Part shown: positions 18,762-26,506 of the stretch, in pieces
How the letters are laid out: each line of letters starts with the position of its first letter
Position numbering within the stretch: position 1 is the first letter of the stretch
DNA from: DUML01 sp050949905
GTDB lineage: Bacteria > Bacillota > Desulfitobacteriia > Desulfitobacteriales > Syntrophobotulaceae
Length of the DNA: 64,000 bases
Assembly: GCA_050949905.1 (NCBI GenBank)
Contig: JBMNGP010000019.1
Location: 1-64,000, forward strand
Direction of reading: 5' to 3'
Notes under the pieces: model-generated
What the model was told of the DNA's origin: nothing
Databases searched by the model: none
Seen by the model: only the letters and a program-made list of their open reading frames with translations
Position numbers and translations under genes: made by a program

Positions 18762-19980
18762 TGGATATCACCCCCGCCAGTGCGTCATACACACTTAATG
18801 GGCGTATCTCTACTGATTCTGTTCCTTCCTTCCTGGCAAAGGGAAGTGGTACCGCTATCCCACCTTTTTCAGCAAGACCCTGATACTGTCCCTTAAACCA
18901 TACGATCCTCCCTGATGCATACTCTGTTCTGTGGCGTGCTATTCTTACCTCGCCATAGTAAACTTCGAAGAATCCTCCGAATATCCTGACCCTTACTTCC
19001 CTGCCGCTGTACTGCCACGGTATACCGTATTTTGCACCATCATAGCTTACGACACCGTCTCTTGTCACTTTCCTGGTCTCCCACCTGTATTTATCACGAA
19101 CTGCTTTATCCGGCAGCGGCAGCAGGGGTTCTTTACTTAAAGCTTCAAGTGGTATTTCTCCTGTAGTCCCATGAACTTTGCTGTCCACCTTCCTGCACCA
19201 CATAAGTGCCTGGGAGTTTAAATCATACAGATCCTTGAACTTCCTCCCCGGAAGGAAATTGTCCTTTACATAGTTTACAAGGCGTTCTACTTTTCCCTTC
19301 GTCTGAGGCTTCCTCACCCGGCATACCTTCGGTACAAACCCCATTTCTGATGCAAAGTCCTCAAACCTGCTGTTCCATATCGGCTTTCCGGCTTCGCTGC
19401 CTGTTATTACGGTCTTCATCCTGTCAGTAAGAACTGTCTCCGGAACACCGCCATAATACTCGAATGCATTTGTCATGCACCTTAAGAGACTGTAGATATC
19501 ACATCGCTTTGTAAATTCTACATACTTGCACCTTGAATTGCCCAGTATCATTACGAAAACGGGCGTTTTATGTATTTCCCCTTTCTCATCTATGTAATGG
19601 GTAATACCCCAATCCATTTGCGCCTGTTTGCCAGGCAATGTTTCGTATCTTCGTACTGCCGGAGCGCTTCTGGCAGGCCTGAACGGCTTCACATAGTCTT
19701 TGATAATAGTGATACCTCCGGTATATCCCATATCTTGCAGCCGTTCTAAAATTACAACACAGTTGAATATCCCGTTCTCCATCATTTCATTTATTTGAGG
19801 CTTGAAAGGATCAAGTTTTGTTGGCCTTGTCCTTCCCTTTAGCCCATGTTCTGTTTTTGGCTGATGCATATACTTCTTTGCTGTGTTCTTTGATATGCCC
19901 AATTCCTTGCCTACGGCATATGCACTCTTTCCTTTTCGCACATTTTCGCGTATCATGTTAATTAGCCCACTCCTTATCAT
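18754..19980 (-). CDS. istA: IstA, IS21-family transposase
   Basis: The transposase has about 408 residues. An N-terminal helix-turn-helix (AYAVGKELGISKNTAKKY) is followed by an rve DDE core: D in QMDWGI, D in LTDRMK and E in KGKVERLV. I start it at the ATG at 19980, with GGGAGA eight bases upstream; an ATG at 19995 is also possible. The reading frame is intact, so with istB the element looks potentially active. Confidence 0.92.
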   Translation of the reverse strand: MIRSGLINMIRENVRKGKSAYAVGKELGISKNTAKKYMHQPKTEHGLKGRTRPTKLDPFKPQINEMMENGIFNCVVILERLQDMGYTGGITIIKDYVKPFRPARSAPAVRRYETLPGKQAQMDWGITHYIDEKGEIHKTPVFVMILGNSRCKYVEFTKRCDIYSLLRCMTNAFEYYGGVPETVLTDRMKTVITGSEAGKPIWNSRFEDFASEMGFVPKVCRVRKPQTKGKVERLVNYVKDNFLPGRKFKDLYDLNSQALMWCRKVDSKVHGTTGEIPLEALSKEPLLPLPDKAVRDKYRWETRKVTRDGVVSYDGAKYGIPWQYSGREVRVRIFGGFFEVYYGEVRIARHRTEYASGRIVWFKGQYQGLAEKGGIAVPLPFARKEGTESVEIRPLSVYDALAGVISNG

Positions 19981-20092
19981 ACGGTCATCTCCCATAAAAG
20001 TATTTGTCACACTTTATGGTAAACCGTTGGTTTGGTGTGGGTCAATTCTTGTCCGGCGCTATGGGTCAATTATATCCCGGCGGTGACAGATT

Positions 20093-20788
20093 CATTCATA
20101 TCAATGTAAATATGTTTAGATGCTAGAAGGTATTTAAAAATGAATAAGCCTGTTCCATCTGATACATTATTTTCTTTATCAAAGTCAGAAGTTATTTTTC
20201 TGATTGAATGTTTATTATCTCTAAATTTATCAATTAGAATGTTGCAATAATTCTCTAATGAATTTTCTGTTAAGCCTCTTTCTTCATAGGTATACAAACT
20301 TGAATGTATCCACTCTATGTTTTTTACCATTTTAGTAGGTATTTCTTTTTGTGTAATTATGCCAAAATCAATTTGCTTCGCTGCCCAATATCTTCTCTCT
20401 ATTTCCAGTCTTTCTAGCACCGACTTCTTCTCTAACTCACCTGCTGATTTTATTGTTCTTGCAATATATTTGCGATTTCGTAAAGTAAGTAGAAATGTTG
20501 TGGTTAATATATATGGAGGTTCTTTATTAGTAAAAAACTCTTGTTTAAGGTCTTTATTGTCTTTTACTACCTCTGCTAAATCTAAAAGTGGATAATGTTC
20601 TCTAATATCTACTATTTCATCATCCCATTCAAACATGTAGAAACATCTAGTTTGTATATCTGAAAAGAAATGATGTATTCTGTTTGTCTTCCAGCCTTTT
20701 ATACGTGAGACCCTGCCTTTTGACGGGAAGTCTTGTATGGATAACCAGGGCTTATAGGAGGCTAATTCCCCTGCACCACGGTTTTCAG
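20093..20788 (-). pseudogene. tnsA: TnsA remnant, Tn7-like endonuclease with lost active-site residues
   Basis: The translation begins in RGAGELASYKPW and continues SIQDFPSKGR, RIKGWKTNRIHHFFSD, FEWDDEIVDIREHYPLL and LERLEIERRYW, clear TnsA signatures. The first 17 or so residues are missing: recognisable similarity begins exactly where the neighbouring Tn7-type end (20789) stops, and a TAA lies just upstream. Compared with Tn7 TnsA as I recall it, the catalytic E63 is glutamine (SDIQ) and D114 is threonine (ILTTTFL); K132 is kept (ARTIK). The 3' end is split off by IS21. It should not cut DNA even if translated. Confidence 0.82.
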
Positions 20789-20795
20789 TGTCCAG

Positions 20796-21003
20796 TTACA
20801 AATAAGTTTGCTCACGTAGTTACAAAGTTTGCTCGTGATGAAATGTAGTTGTTGCAAGGCTTCTCGCTGTTTCTTCCCTTGTAGTGACAAAGTTTGCTCT
20901 CGGGTTTTATTACCTTAAAAAATAGAAAAAAATATATAAAAAATGAGAAAATTACAAGCGAGTTTGCTCGTGAGCAGTGAAGAATGACAAAGTTTGCTCG
21001 TGG
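20796..21003 (+). repeat. Five directly repeated putative TnsB-binding sites
   Basis: Copies of a motif close to TKACAAAGTTTGCTCGTGA start at about 20796, 20820, 20885, 20951 and 20985. The first and fourth carry three extra bases before AGTTTG. Their irregular spacing (24, 65, 66 and 33 bases) and orientation fit a Tn7 left end rather than a CRISPR array. Confidence 0.75.
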
Positions 21004-21151
21004 AAGGTAATGAGTATTCATACGCAGGGTATAACCTACGGGAGGAAATATCGAAACCACCTACACATACGGAATTCTACAGGCTTTCGAGGGATTAAAA
21101 CTGCGTCCGTTTAGCATATTTTTATTTATTTCTATATCTATTTTTGAACAC

Positions 21152-21189
21152 AAAAAAACCGCCAAAGGGAATGAACCCCCCTGACGGTT
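21152..21189 (-). terminator. Intrinsic terminator serving rplM-rpsI
   Basis: A 13-bp stem with two G-U pairs (outer AACCG paired with CGGTT) is followed on the minus strand by seven T. It lies 60 bases after the rpsI stop but inside the putative Tn7-type segment. The element may therefore supply the terminator that rpsI now uses. Confidence 0.8.
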
Positions 21190-21237
21190 GGGTAACTCGT
21201 AAACAAACTTTGTAAGTTTGAACAAACTCGAGTGTAA
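21190..21237 (-). repeat. Two inverted putative TnsB-binding sites beside rpsI
   Basis: On the minus strand, TTACACTCGAGTTTGTTC is followed 22 bases later by TTACAAAGTTTGTTTACG. Both resemble the five sites at 20796-21003 but point the other way, as expected for the opposite end of one element. Confidence 0.65.
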
Positions 21238-21248
21238 TGAAACAGATC

Positions 21249-21644
21249 TTAACGTTTGGAGAACTGCGGAGCTTTACGGGCTTTCTTAAGTCCGTATTTG
21301 CGGCGTTCTTTCATCCTGGGGTCACGGGTTAAAAAGCCTGCCCGTTTTAAGGCTGGGCGCAGGCTTTCATCTGCTTTTAAGAGTGCTCTGGCGATCCCCA
21401 TTCTTAAGGCACCGGCCTGCCCGGTTGTTCCTCCGCCATGAACCCTGGCGATTATATCATATTTACCGAGTGTTTCGGTAATCTCAAAAGGCTGTTGAAC
21501 AATCATTTCCAGAGTTTTCTTACCAAAGTATTCGCTTAAACCTCTGTCATTAATCTTATAATTACCGCTGCCGGCGATAAGTCTTACCCGGGCAACAGCG
21601 TTTTTTCTCCGGCCTGTTCCTTGATACTGAAGTTGTGCTGCCAT
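21249..21644 (-). CDS. rpsI: 30S ribosomal protein S9
   Basis: The 131-residue protein is full length. It has the S9 start YQGTGRRKNAVARVRL and the conserved positively charged C-terminus ending in FSKR, which reaches the ribosomal P site. It follows rplM by 19 bases, the usual pair. Its stop codon sits 4 bases from a Tn7-type transposon end, which suggests that the highly conserved 3' end of this gene is the attachment target of the neighbouring element. Confidence 0.98.
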   Translation of the reverse strand: MAAQLQYQGTGRRKNAVARVRLIAGSGNYKINDRGLSEYFGKKTLEMIVQQPFEITETLGKYDIIARVHGGGTTGQAGALRMGIARALLKADESLRPALKRAGFLTRDPRMKERRKYGLKKARKAPQFSKR

Positions 21645-21663
21645 GCTTTAACCTCCTTCCAAC

Positions 21664-22095
21664 CTATTTCATAGTCCAAACTTCGGGTTTTTGAGCCTGA
21701 TGCGGATGTTCAGAGCCTTTATAGACTTTGAGCTTCTTATACATCTGTGCTCCCAGTTTGTTGTGAGGAAGCATTCCTTTTACAGCATGTTCCATAGCCT
21801 TTTCCGGGGTTTTATTCATCAGCATCCTATAAGTCATCTCTTTCAGTCCACCCGGATAACCTGAGTGCCAACGGTACTTCTTCTTATCCAATTTGTTGCC
21901 GGTGAGTACTGCCTTTTCGGCATTTACTACTATCACAAAATCGCCCGTATCAACATTCGGGGTGAAGATAGGCTTATGTTTACCTCTGAGTAAGCGGGCG
22001 GCTTCAGCGGCCACTCTTCCCAAAGGGACACCGGCGGCGTCAATGACGTACCATTTACGTTCCACCTCTTGGGCTTTCGCAAATTGAGTGGTCAT
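21664..22095 (-). CDS. rplM: 50S ribosomal protein L13
   Basis: I place the start at the ATG at 22095 (MTTQFAKAQ), which has GGAGGGAACG upstream; an in-frame start 30 bases earlier has no such site. That gives 143 residues, normal for L13. Conserved stretches include WYVIDAAGVPLGR, RLLRGKHKP and GMLPHNKLG. It binds 23S rRNA early in assembly of the large subunit. Its own promoter lies about 110 bases upstream. Confidence 0.98.
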   Translation of the reverse strand: MTTQFAKAQEVERKWYVIDAAGVPLGRVAAEAARLLRGKHKPIFTPNVDTGDFVIVVNAEKAVLTGNKLDKKKYRWHSGYPGGLKEMTYRMLMNKTPEKAMEHAVKGMLPHNKLGAQMYKKLKVYKGSEHPHQAQKPEVWTMK

Positions 22096-22202
22096 GTCGT
22101 TCCCTCCATTTTGTTTGCAAACCATTTTCTTAATTCAAGCTCTTATTTCATTACCTGACGTGAGGGGCTCATTCACGCTTCGGCATAAGACTCACTCTCA
22201 AA

Positions 22203-22231
22203 ATTCTATCTAATATTAAGGTTGAAGTCAA
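22203..22231 (-). promoter_or_regulatory. Sigma-A promoter of rplM-rpsI
   Basis: On the minus strand, TTGACT and TAGAAT are separated by exactly 17 bases. The roughly 100-base leader that follows could hold an L13-type leader structure, but I cannot confirm one. Confidence 0.75.
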
Positions 22232-22318
22232 TAAATTTCCTGCTCTATCTCAGGGAAACGTCAAATTCCCTGGCTGTCATCCTGAGCGAAGCACATGTCC
22301 TTAACTCAGTGAAGGAAC

Positions 22319-23152
22319 TTATCCTCCGAGTAAAGATCTTTCAAGATGACATAAAGAAGCTTCATAGCGGTTAGGTTCAAGATCCGAAAAAACAGTGCTG
22401 GGCTTTAAGCCGTCATAATTAACCAGACTCAGAGTTAATCCCTTAGCAGGAGCAGTCACTCCTGCCTTAGATCTTTTCCCCGCAGCAATGATCTCGGGGA
22501 TTTCTTCAGGAAGGATTTTTCCTTTCCCGACATAAAGCAGGGTTCCCGCAATAATTCTTACCATATTGTACAGAAAACCGTCGCCTATACAGGTCACTGT
22601 AATCTGCTGATTCTGCTGTTTAACCTTGCAGTGGTATAGTGTCCGGACAAAACTTTTAGCCGAAGAACCGGCAGCAGCAAATGCCCTGAAATCATGCCCG
22701 CCTTCCAGATAAGCCGCTGCTTTTTGCATGGATTCTATTTTTAGCGGCAGCGGTTCGTGGTGGGTATATAACCTGGTAAAAACATTGGGGATTGGCTCGT
22801 TATCTATCCTATAATCGTACCTTTTCCACTTGGCACTTTTGCGGGCATTGAATTCCTCCGGGACATCCCTGGCTTCCAGTATCCTAATATCAAAAGGAAG
22901 GATACTGTTTAAGGCTTTAGGAATTTTCTCCTGGGGTATCCGAGCCATGGATTGAAAATTTGTTACCTGTCCTTGGGCATGTACCCCGGTATCAGTTCTT
23001 CCTGCAGTAATAATCCTGATCTCTTCGGCAAAAAGCTTCTTCCAGGCTCTTTCCAGCTCCCCCTGCACAGTTGGGCCATGTTCTTTGGGCTGGCGCTGAA
23101 AGCCGTGGTAGTTTGTACCATCATAAGCTAATCTTAGAAGAATATTACGCAT
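22319..23152 (-). CDS. truA: tRNA pseudouridine(38-40) synthase TruA
   Basis: The 277-residue enzyme converts uridines 38-40 of the tRNA anticodon arm to pseudouridine. The catalytic aspartate is in AGRTDTGVHA near residue 54. The N-terminal LAYDGTNYHGFQRQP and later GDGFLYNMVRIIAG are TruA hallmarks. It sits after rplQ, separated by 239 bases of repeat-rich DNA instead of the ECF transporter genes found there in many Firmicutes. Confidence 0.97.
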   Translation of the reverse strand: MRNILLRLAYDGTNYHGFQRQPKEHGPTVQGELERAWKKLFAEEIRIITAGRTDTGVHAQGQVTNFQSMARIPQEKIPKALNSILPFDIRILEARDVPEEFNARKSAKWKRYDYRIDNEPIPNVFTRLYTHHEPLPLKIESMQKAAAYLEGGHDFRAFAAAGSSAKSFVRTLYHCKVKQQNQQITVTCIGDGFLYNMVRIIAGTLLYVGKGKILPEEIPEIIAAGKRSKAGVTAPAKGLTLSLVNYDGLKPSTVFSDLEPNRYEASLCHLERSLLGG

Positions 23153-23391
23153 TTTCCTATCCCCAGCATAACAGTCCGTATTTCCGGCCTAGCTCACGCT
23201 CTTAAGATTAAAAGCTCGTTTCAATCCTGTTACTGAGGTAGAAGTCGAAGCCCTCAGCCGAATTTTGCCTTCTGCTTCGCCTATCGGACTTCGGACTTCG
23301 AATCCCAGACTTTAAGCTTTGAACCTCGAACCATCAGCTTCGAACCTTAAATTTGCCTTTGCCGGAACAACCTGCCTTTGGTAACGCTAAG
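23153..23391. repeat. Intergenic repeats rich in TTCGAA/TTCGGAC motifs
   Basis: The spacer between rplQ and truA contains short degenerate repeats such as CGGACTTCGGACTTCGAA and TTTGAACCTCGAACC. Similar text occurs at 26175-26208, 26330-26370 and 51627-51655. I see no gene or tRNA here. Confidence 0.5.
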
Positions 23392-23733
23392 TTACTCCAC
23401 AAGCTGAACCAGTACCATTTCAGCTGCATCGCCGCGGCGATAACCAGTCTTCAGGATTCTGGTATAACCGCCCTGTCTGTCGGCATATTTGGGGCCAATG
23501 TTATCGAACAAATCTTTCACTACTGATTCATCCATCAGGAATTCCATAGCTTGGCGTCTGGCTGCCAGATCACCTCTTTTACCAAGTGTGATCATTTTCT
23601 CTGCCAGGGAGTGTAATTCTTTGGCTCTTGCTTCCGTTGTTTCAATTTGTCCATGTTTTAGCAGTGAGGTTACAATGTTGCGTAAAGTTGCCCTTCTGCG
23701 GCTCATATTTAATCCAAGCTTGCGATATGCCAA
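23392..23733 (-). CDS. rplQ: 50S ribosomal protein L17
   Basis: The 113-residue protein is typical of bacterial L17, with the start MAYRKLGLNMSRRRATLRN and the ending GYRRGDAAEMVLVQLVE. It binds near the polypeptide exit tunnel. It follows rpoA by 21 bases, closing the alpha cluster. Confidence 0.98.
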   Translation of the reverse strand: MAYRKLGLNMSRRRATLRNIVTSLLKHGQIETTEARAKELHSLAEKMITLGKRGDLAARRQAMEFLMDESVVKDLFDNIGPKYADRQGGYTRILKTGYRRGDAAEMVLVQLVE

Positions 23734-23754
23734 CTGTGATCCCCCCTTTAAGGT

Positions 23755-24702
23755 TTAATCTTCTGGACTACGGAATCCCAGTCCAAGTTCTTTGAGTTTG
23801 TTCTGTACTTCTTCCAAAGACTTCCGTCCAAGATTACGCACTTTAATCATATCTTCTTCTGTTCTCTGGGTCAGTTCTTCCACGCTGTTAATACCGGCTC
23901 GTTTGAGGCAGTTATATGATCTAACGGAAAGATCCAGTTCTTCAATGGTCATCTCCAAGATCTTATCCTTAGCTTCCTCTTCTTTTTCCACCATAATTTC
24001 AACATCGCCATGAATGTCGGTCAGGCCGATAAATAGCTTCAGATGCTCGCTAAGGATTTTGGCAGCCAGGCTGGTAGCCTCCTTGGGGCTGATACTGCCG
24101 TTAGACCAAACTTCTAAGGTAAGCCTGTCAAAGTCGGTCATCATCCCTACCCTAGTATCTTCCACTGTGTAGTTAACTTTATGGATAGGCGTAAAAATGG
24201 AATCAACAGGAATAACTCCGATGACTTGATCCCCTTTTTTGTTCTTTTCAGCAGGAACATAACCGCGGGAGCGTTCTACAGTCATTTCCATATAGAGGCG
24301 TCCGTCTTTATCTAAAGTAGCAATTTTAAGCTCAGGATTGAGAATCTCGATATCCGGGCCAGTGATAATATCCCCGGCTGTGACTACTCGCTCACCCTCG
24401 CATTCCAAACGGAGAACCCGGGGTTCATCCGTATGTCCTTTTAAAGCTAAGGATTTGATATTGAGGATAATCTCCGTTACGTCTTCCAAGACTCCTGGAA
24501 TGGTTGAGAATTCGTGTAGTACTCCTTCGATTTTAACTGAAGTAACTGCCGAGCCCGGCAGAGAGGATAAGAGGATCCGGCGCAGGGAATTTCCTAGGGT
24601 GATGCCATAACCCCGCTCTAAAGGCTCGATTACGAATTTGGCATAGGTATTATCTTCTGACCGCTCAACACACTCTATATTGGGCTTCTCGATTTCTAAC
24701 AT
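23755..24702 (-). CDS. rpoA: RNA polymerase alpha subunit
   Basis: The protein has 315 residues from the ATG at 24702 (MLEIEKPN), with AGAAGG eight bases upstream; a GTG three codons earlier overlaps that site. The N-terminal dimerisation domain (YGITLGNSLRRILLSSLPG) and the C-terminal domain with its helix-hairpin-helix (YNCLKRAGINSVEELTQ, VRNLGRKSLEEV) are both complete. Alpha assembles beta and beta-prime and contacts UP elements and activators. Confidence 0.98.
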   Translation of the reverse strand: MLEIEKPNIECVERSEDNTYAKFVIEPLERGYGITLGNSLRRILLSSLPGSAVTSVKIEGVLHEFSTIPGVLEDVTEIILNIKSLALKGHTDEPRVLRLECEGERVVTAGDIITGPDIEILNPELKIATLDKDGRLYMEMTVERSRGYVPAEKNKKGDQVIGVIPVDSIFTPIHKVNYTVEDTRVGMMTDFDRLTLEVWSNGSISPKEATSLAAKILSEHLKLFIGLTDIHGDVEIMVEKEEEAKDKILEMTIEELDLSVRSYNCLKRAGINSVEELTQRTEEDMIKVRNLGRKSLEEVQNKLKELGLGFRSPED

Positions 24703-24730
24703 CGGATGCACCTTCTTTCCCGGAAAAAGT

Positions 24731-25360
24731 TTAACGTGAATATTTCTCTACGATAAGGTGTTCCTCAATCGGAATCTGAATATCTTCACGGGACGGCATA
24801 TTAATCACAGTCCCGGAAAGGGTATTAACATCCAGACTGAGCCAAGCAGGAACAGTACGGTCCTTTAGAGTTTCAGCCATTTCCTTAATTCTGTTGTTAT
24901 CCCTGCTGCTTTCTTTAATAGAGATAACTTCGCCGACACTGACCAGGTAGGAGGCTATATCTACCCTTTTACCATTAACGGTAATGTGGCCATGGGTAAC
25001 TAGTTGGCGAGCTTCCGGTCTGGAAGATGCAAAACCAAGTCTGTAAACTACGTTATCCAAGCGGCGTTCCAATAAGCGCAGGAGGTTTTCCCCTGTCATA
25101 CCTTTTTGACGGGCAGCCTTAGCAAAGTAGCCACGGAACTGTTTTTCCAATACGCCATAGATTCTTCTGGCTTTTTGTTTTTCCCTCAACTGAATACTAA
25201 ATTCCGTAGGTTTCTTTCCTCTGTTTTGGCCATGTTGGCCTGGGGCATAAGGACGACGGTCAATTGCACATTTGTTGGAATAGCAGCGATCACCTTTTAA
25301 GAATAATTTCTGCCCTTCACGTCGACAGAGACGGCAGACAGCATCTGTATATTTTGCCAT
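24731..25360 (-). CDS. rpsD: 30S ribosomal protein S4, zinc-binding form
   Basis: The 209-residue S4 is a primary 16S rRNA binder. The N-terminus carries cysteines 9, 12, 26 and 31 (CRLC and CYSNKC), the zinc-binding form. An S4 RNA-binding domain (RLDNVVYRLGFASSRPEARQ) follows in the middle. It starts 12 bases after rpsK. S4 often represses its own operon in bacteria; I see no clear target structure here. Confidence 0.98.
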   Translation of the reverse strand: MAKYTDAVCRLCRREGQKLFLKGDRCYSNKCAIDRRPYAPGQHGQNRGKKPTEFSIQLREKQKARRIYGVLEKQFRGYFAKAARQKGMTGENLLRLLERRLDNVVYRLGFASSRPEARQLVTHGHITVNGKRVDIASYLVSVGEVISIKESSRDNNRIKEMAETLKDRTVPAWLSLDVNTLSGTVINMPSREDIQIPIEEHLIVEKYSR

Positions 25361-25372
25361 GCTTACACCTCC

Positions 25373-25762
25373 TTATACTCTTCTGCGTTTGGGCGCACGG
25401 CACCCGTTATGGGGAATTGGGGTTACATCTCTGATTAAATTAACTTCCAGACCCGCAGCCTGTAAAGCCCGGATTGCAGCTTCCCTGCCGGCCCCGGGGC
25501 CTTTGACAAAACACTCCACTGTTTTCAGTCCATGTTCCATGGCTGCTTTGGCAGCTGCTTCTGCGGCTGACTGAGCAGCAAAAGGAGTGCTTTTTCTTGA
25601 TCCCTTAAAGCCTAGAGAACCCGCACTGGACCAGGAAATGGCATTTCCTACCGGATCAGTAATCGTAACTATGGTGTTGTTAAATGTTGATTTGATATGA
25701 GCTACGCCGCTTTCAATGTTCTTGCGTTCTCTTCTTCTGGTACGAACAACTTTACGTGCCAT
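25373..25762 (-). CDS. rpsK: 30S ribosomal protein S11
   Basis: The 129-residue protein has signature stretches GVAHIKSTFNNTIVTITD, GPGAGREAAIRALQAAGL and the C-terminal PHNGCRAPKRRRV. S11 lies on the small-subunit platform near the mRNA exit. It follows rpsM by 17 bases. Confidence 0.98.
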   Translation of the reverse strand: MARKVVRTRRRERKNIESGVAHIKSTFNNTIVTITDPVGNAISWSSAGSLGFKGSRKSTPFAAQSAAEAAAKAAMEHGLKTVECFVKGPGAGREAAIRALQAAGLEVNLIRDVTPIPHNGCRAPKRRRV

Positions 25763-25779
25763 CCTTTAAGTGACCTCCT

Positions 25780-26151
25780 TTACTTTTTCTTCTTGCCGCC
25801 GATTGCTCTGGCCGGACCTTTGCGTGTACGGGCATTGGTTTTGGTTCTCTGTCCGCGTACAGGCAGTCCGCGACGATGACGAAGGCCACGGTAGCAACCT
25901 ATTTCCATTAATCTTTTAATATTGAGCGTAACTTCCCGACGAAGGTCGCCCTCTACCATAAACTGCTTATCAATCGTTTCTCTGATTCTGGCAACTTCAT
26001 CATCGGTTAAATCCTTAACCCTGGTGTCTTTATTAACCTGGGCTATGCTCAGAATTTTGTTGGATTGAGATACTCCGATGCCATAGATGTAAGTCAGAGC
26101 AATCTCAACACGCTTGTCTCGAGGTATATCCACCCCTGCGATACGTGCCAT
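25780..26151 (-). CDS. rpsM: 30S ribosomal protein S13
   Basis: The 123-residue protein starts MARIAGVDIPRDKRVEIALT and contains the S13 motif YRGLRHRRGLPVRGQRTKTN. It forms subunit bridges and touches P-site tRNA. The distance to rpmJ is 217 bases, much longer than normal, because repeat-rich DNA has been added between them. Confidence 0.98.
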   Translation of the reverse strand: MARIAGVDIPRDKRVEIALTYIYGIGVSQSNKILSIAQVNKDTRVKDLTDDEVARIRETIDKQFMVEGDLRREVTLNIKRLMEIGCYRGLRHRRGLPVRGQRTKTNARTRKGPARAIGGKKKK

Positions 26152-26368
26152 CTAAAATACACACCCCCGTTTATTCGATGTTCGAGGCTCGATGTTCGAG
26201 GCTCGATATAACTTGACATTCAAAGCTACGTTAGTTTCTATTTTTGCCACTCGTCTAATCTTCGGTTACAAAGTTCTCCCGGATCCTATCCAACGGTCTC
26301 TCAGGTTCCTTGCCAAAATGCCCGTATTTATGCTTCGGACATCGGACATCGAACTTCGCACCTCGATC
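26152..26368. repeat. Repeat-bearing spacer between rpmJ and rpsM
   Basis: A 14-bp unit TCGATGTTCGAGGC occurs twice in tandem plus a partial third copy at 26175-26208. CGGACATCGGACATCGAACT lies near 26337-26356. No gene is visible. The spacer lies inside what should be a compact operon. Confidence 0.6.
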
Positions 26369-26482
26369 TTAGCCTTGGCGTTGCTTATGCTTGGGATTCT
26401 CACAAATCACCATGACTTTGCCGTGACGTTTAATAATTTTGCATTTTTCACAAATTTTTTTCACAGAAGGCCTTACTTTCAC
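26369..26482 (-). CDS. rpmJ: 50S ribosomal protein L36, zinc-binding form
   Basis: This 37-residue gene starts at GTG (26482), with GGAGGG about 10 bases upstream, and ends at TAA. It reads MKVRPSVKKICEKCK, then CENPKHKQRQG. The Cys-x2-Cys, Cys and His ligands of the zinc form are all present. Its place between infA and rpsM is the usual one. Confidence 0.97.
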   Translation of the reverse strand: MKVRPSVKKICEKCKIIKRHGKVMVICENPKHKQRQG

Positions 26483-26506
26483 CTGTAATCCCTCCCTTGT
26501 TTTGCT

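Larger units (their letters stand above)
17879..20088 (-). mobile_element. IS21-family insertion sequence with GATT target duplication
   Basis: The ends are inverted repeats beginning TGTCAACGCCGG (17879) and, on the other strand, TGTCACCGCCGG (20088). Both contain internal repeats of TTGACCCA and CGCCGG. The 4-bp sequence GATT occurs at 17875-17878 and again at 20089-20092 as a target duplication. The element is 2210 bp long, carries istA and istB, and splits tnsA. Confidence 0.93.
20789..21244. mobile_element. 456-bp segment with paired inverted Tn7-type ends
   Basis: The left end reads TGTCCAGTTACA (plus strand from 20789) and the right end reads TGTTTCATTACA (minus strand from 21244). 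Both fit TGT-N4-TTACA-N4-AGTTTGYTC and both have a second TTACAAAGTTTG site 22-24 bases further in. The left side carries five copies of the roughly 19-base motif, and the right side two in opposite orientation, as TnsB-binding arrays do. No credible gene lies inside. The right tip is 4 bases from the rpsI stop codon. There is no 5-bp target duplication (TTCAG against GATCT). Confidence 0.72.

Noticed and set aside
20796..21003. The five direct repeats as a CRISPR array
   Set aside because: Units are about 19 bp, gaps are irregular, two units carry insertions, there are no cas genes, and inverted copies lie on the other side. TnsB sites explain all of this.
20812..21060. An 82-residue open frame on the minus strand, upstream of the tnsA remnant
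   Set aside because: It is built from the TnsB-type repeats and AT-rich spacer, repeats RANFV because of them, and has no ribosome binding site or family resemblance.
21061..21067. ACA at 21065-21067 as the transposon tip
   Set aside because: It lacks the TGT-N4-TTACA context and has no partner. The tips at 20789 and 21244 match each other with the same spacing.
22126..22318. GTCATCCTGAGCGAAGC near 22277 as a regulatory site
   Set aside because: It looks like a short interspersed repeat seen in many bacterial genomes, and I see no link to a gene function.
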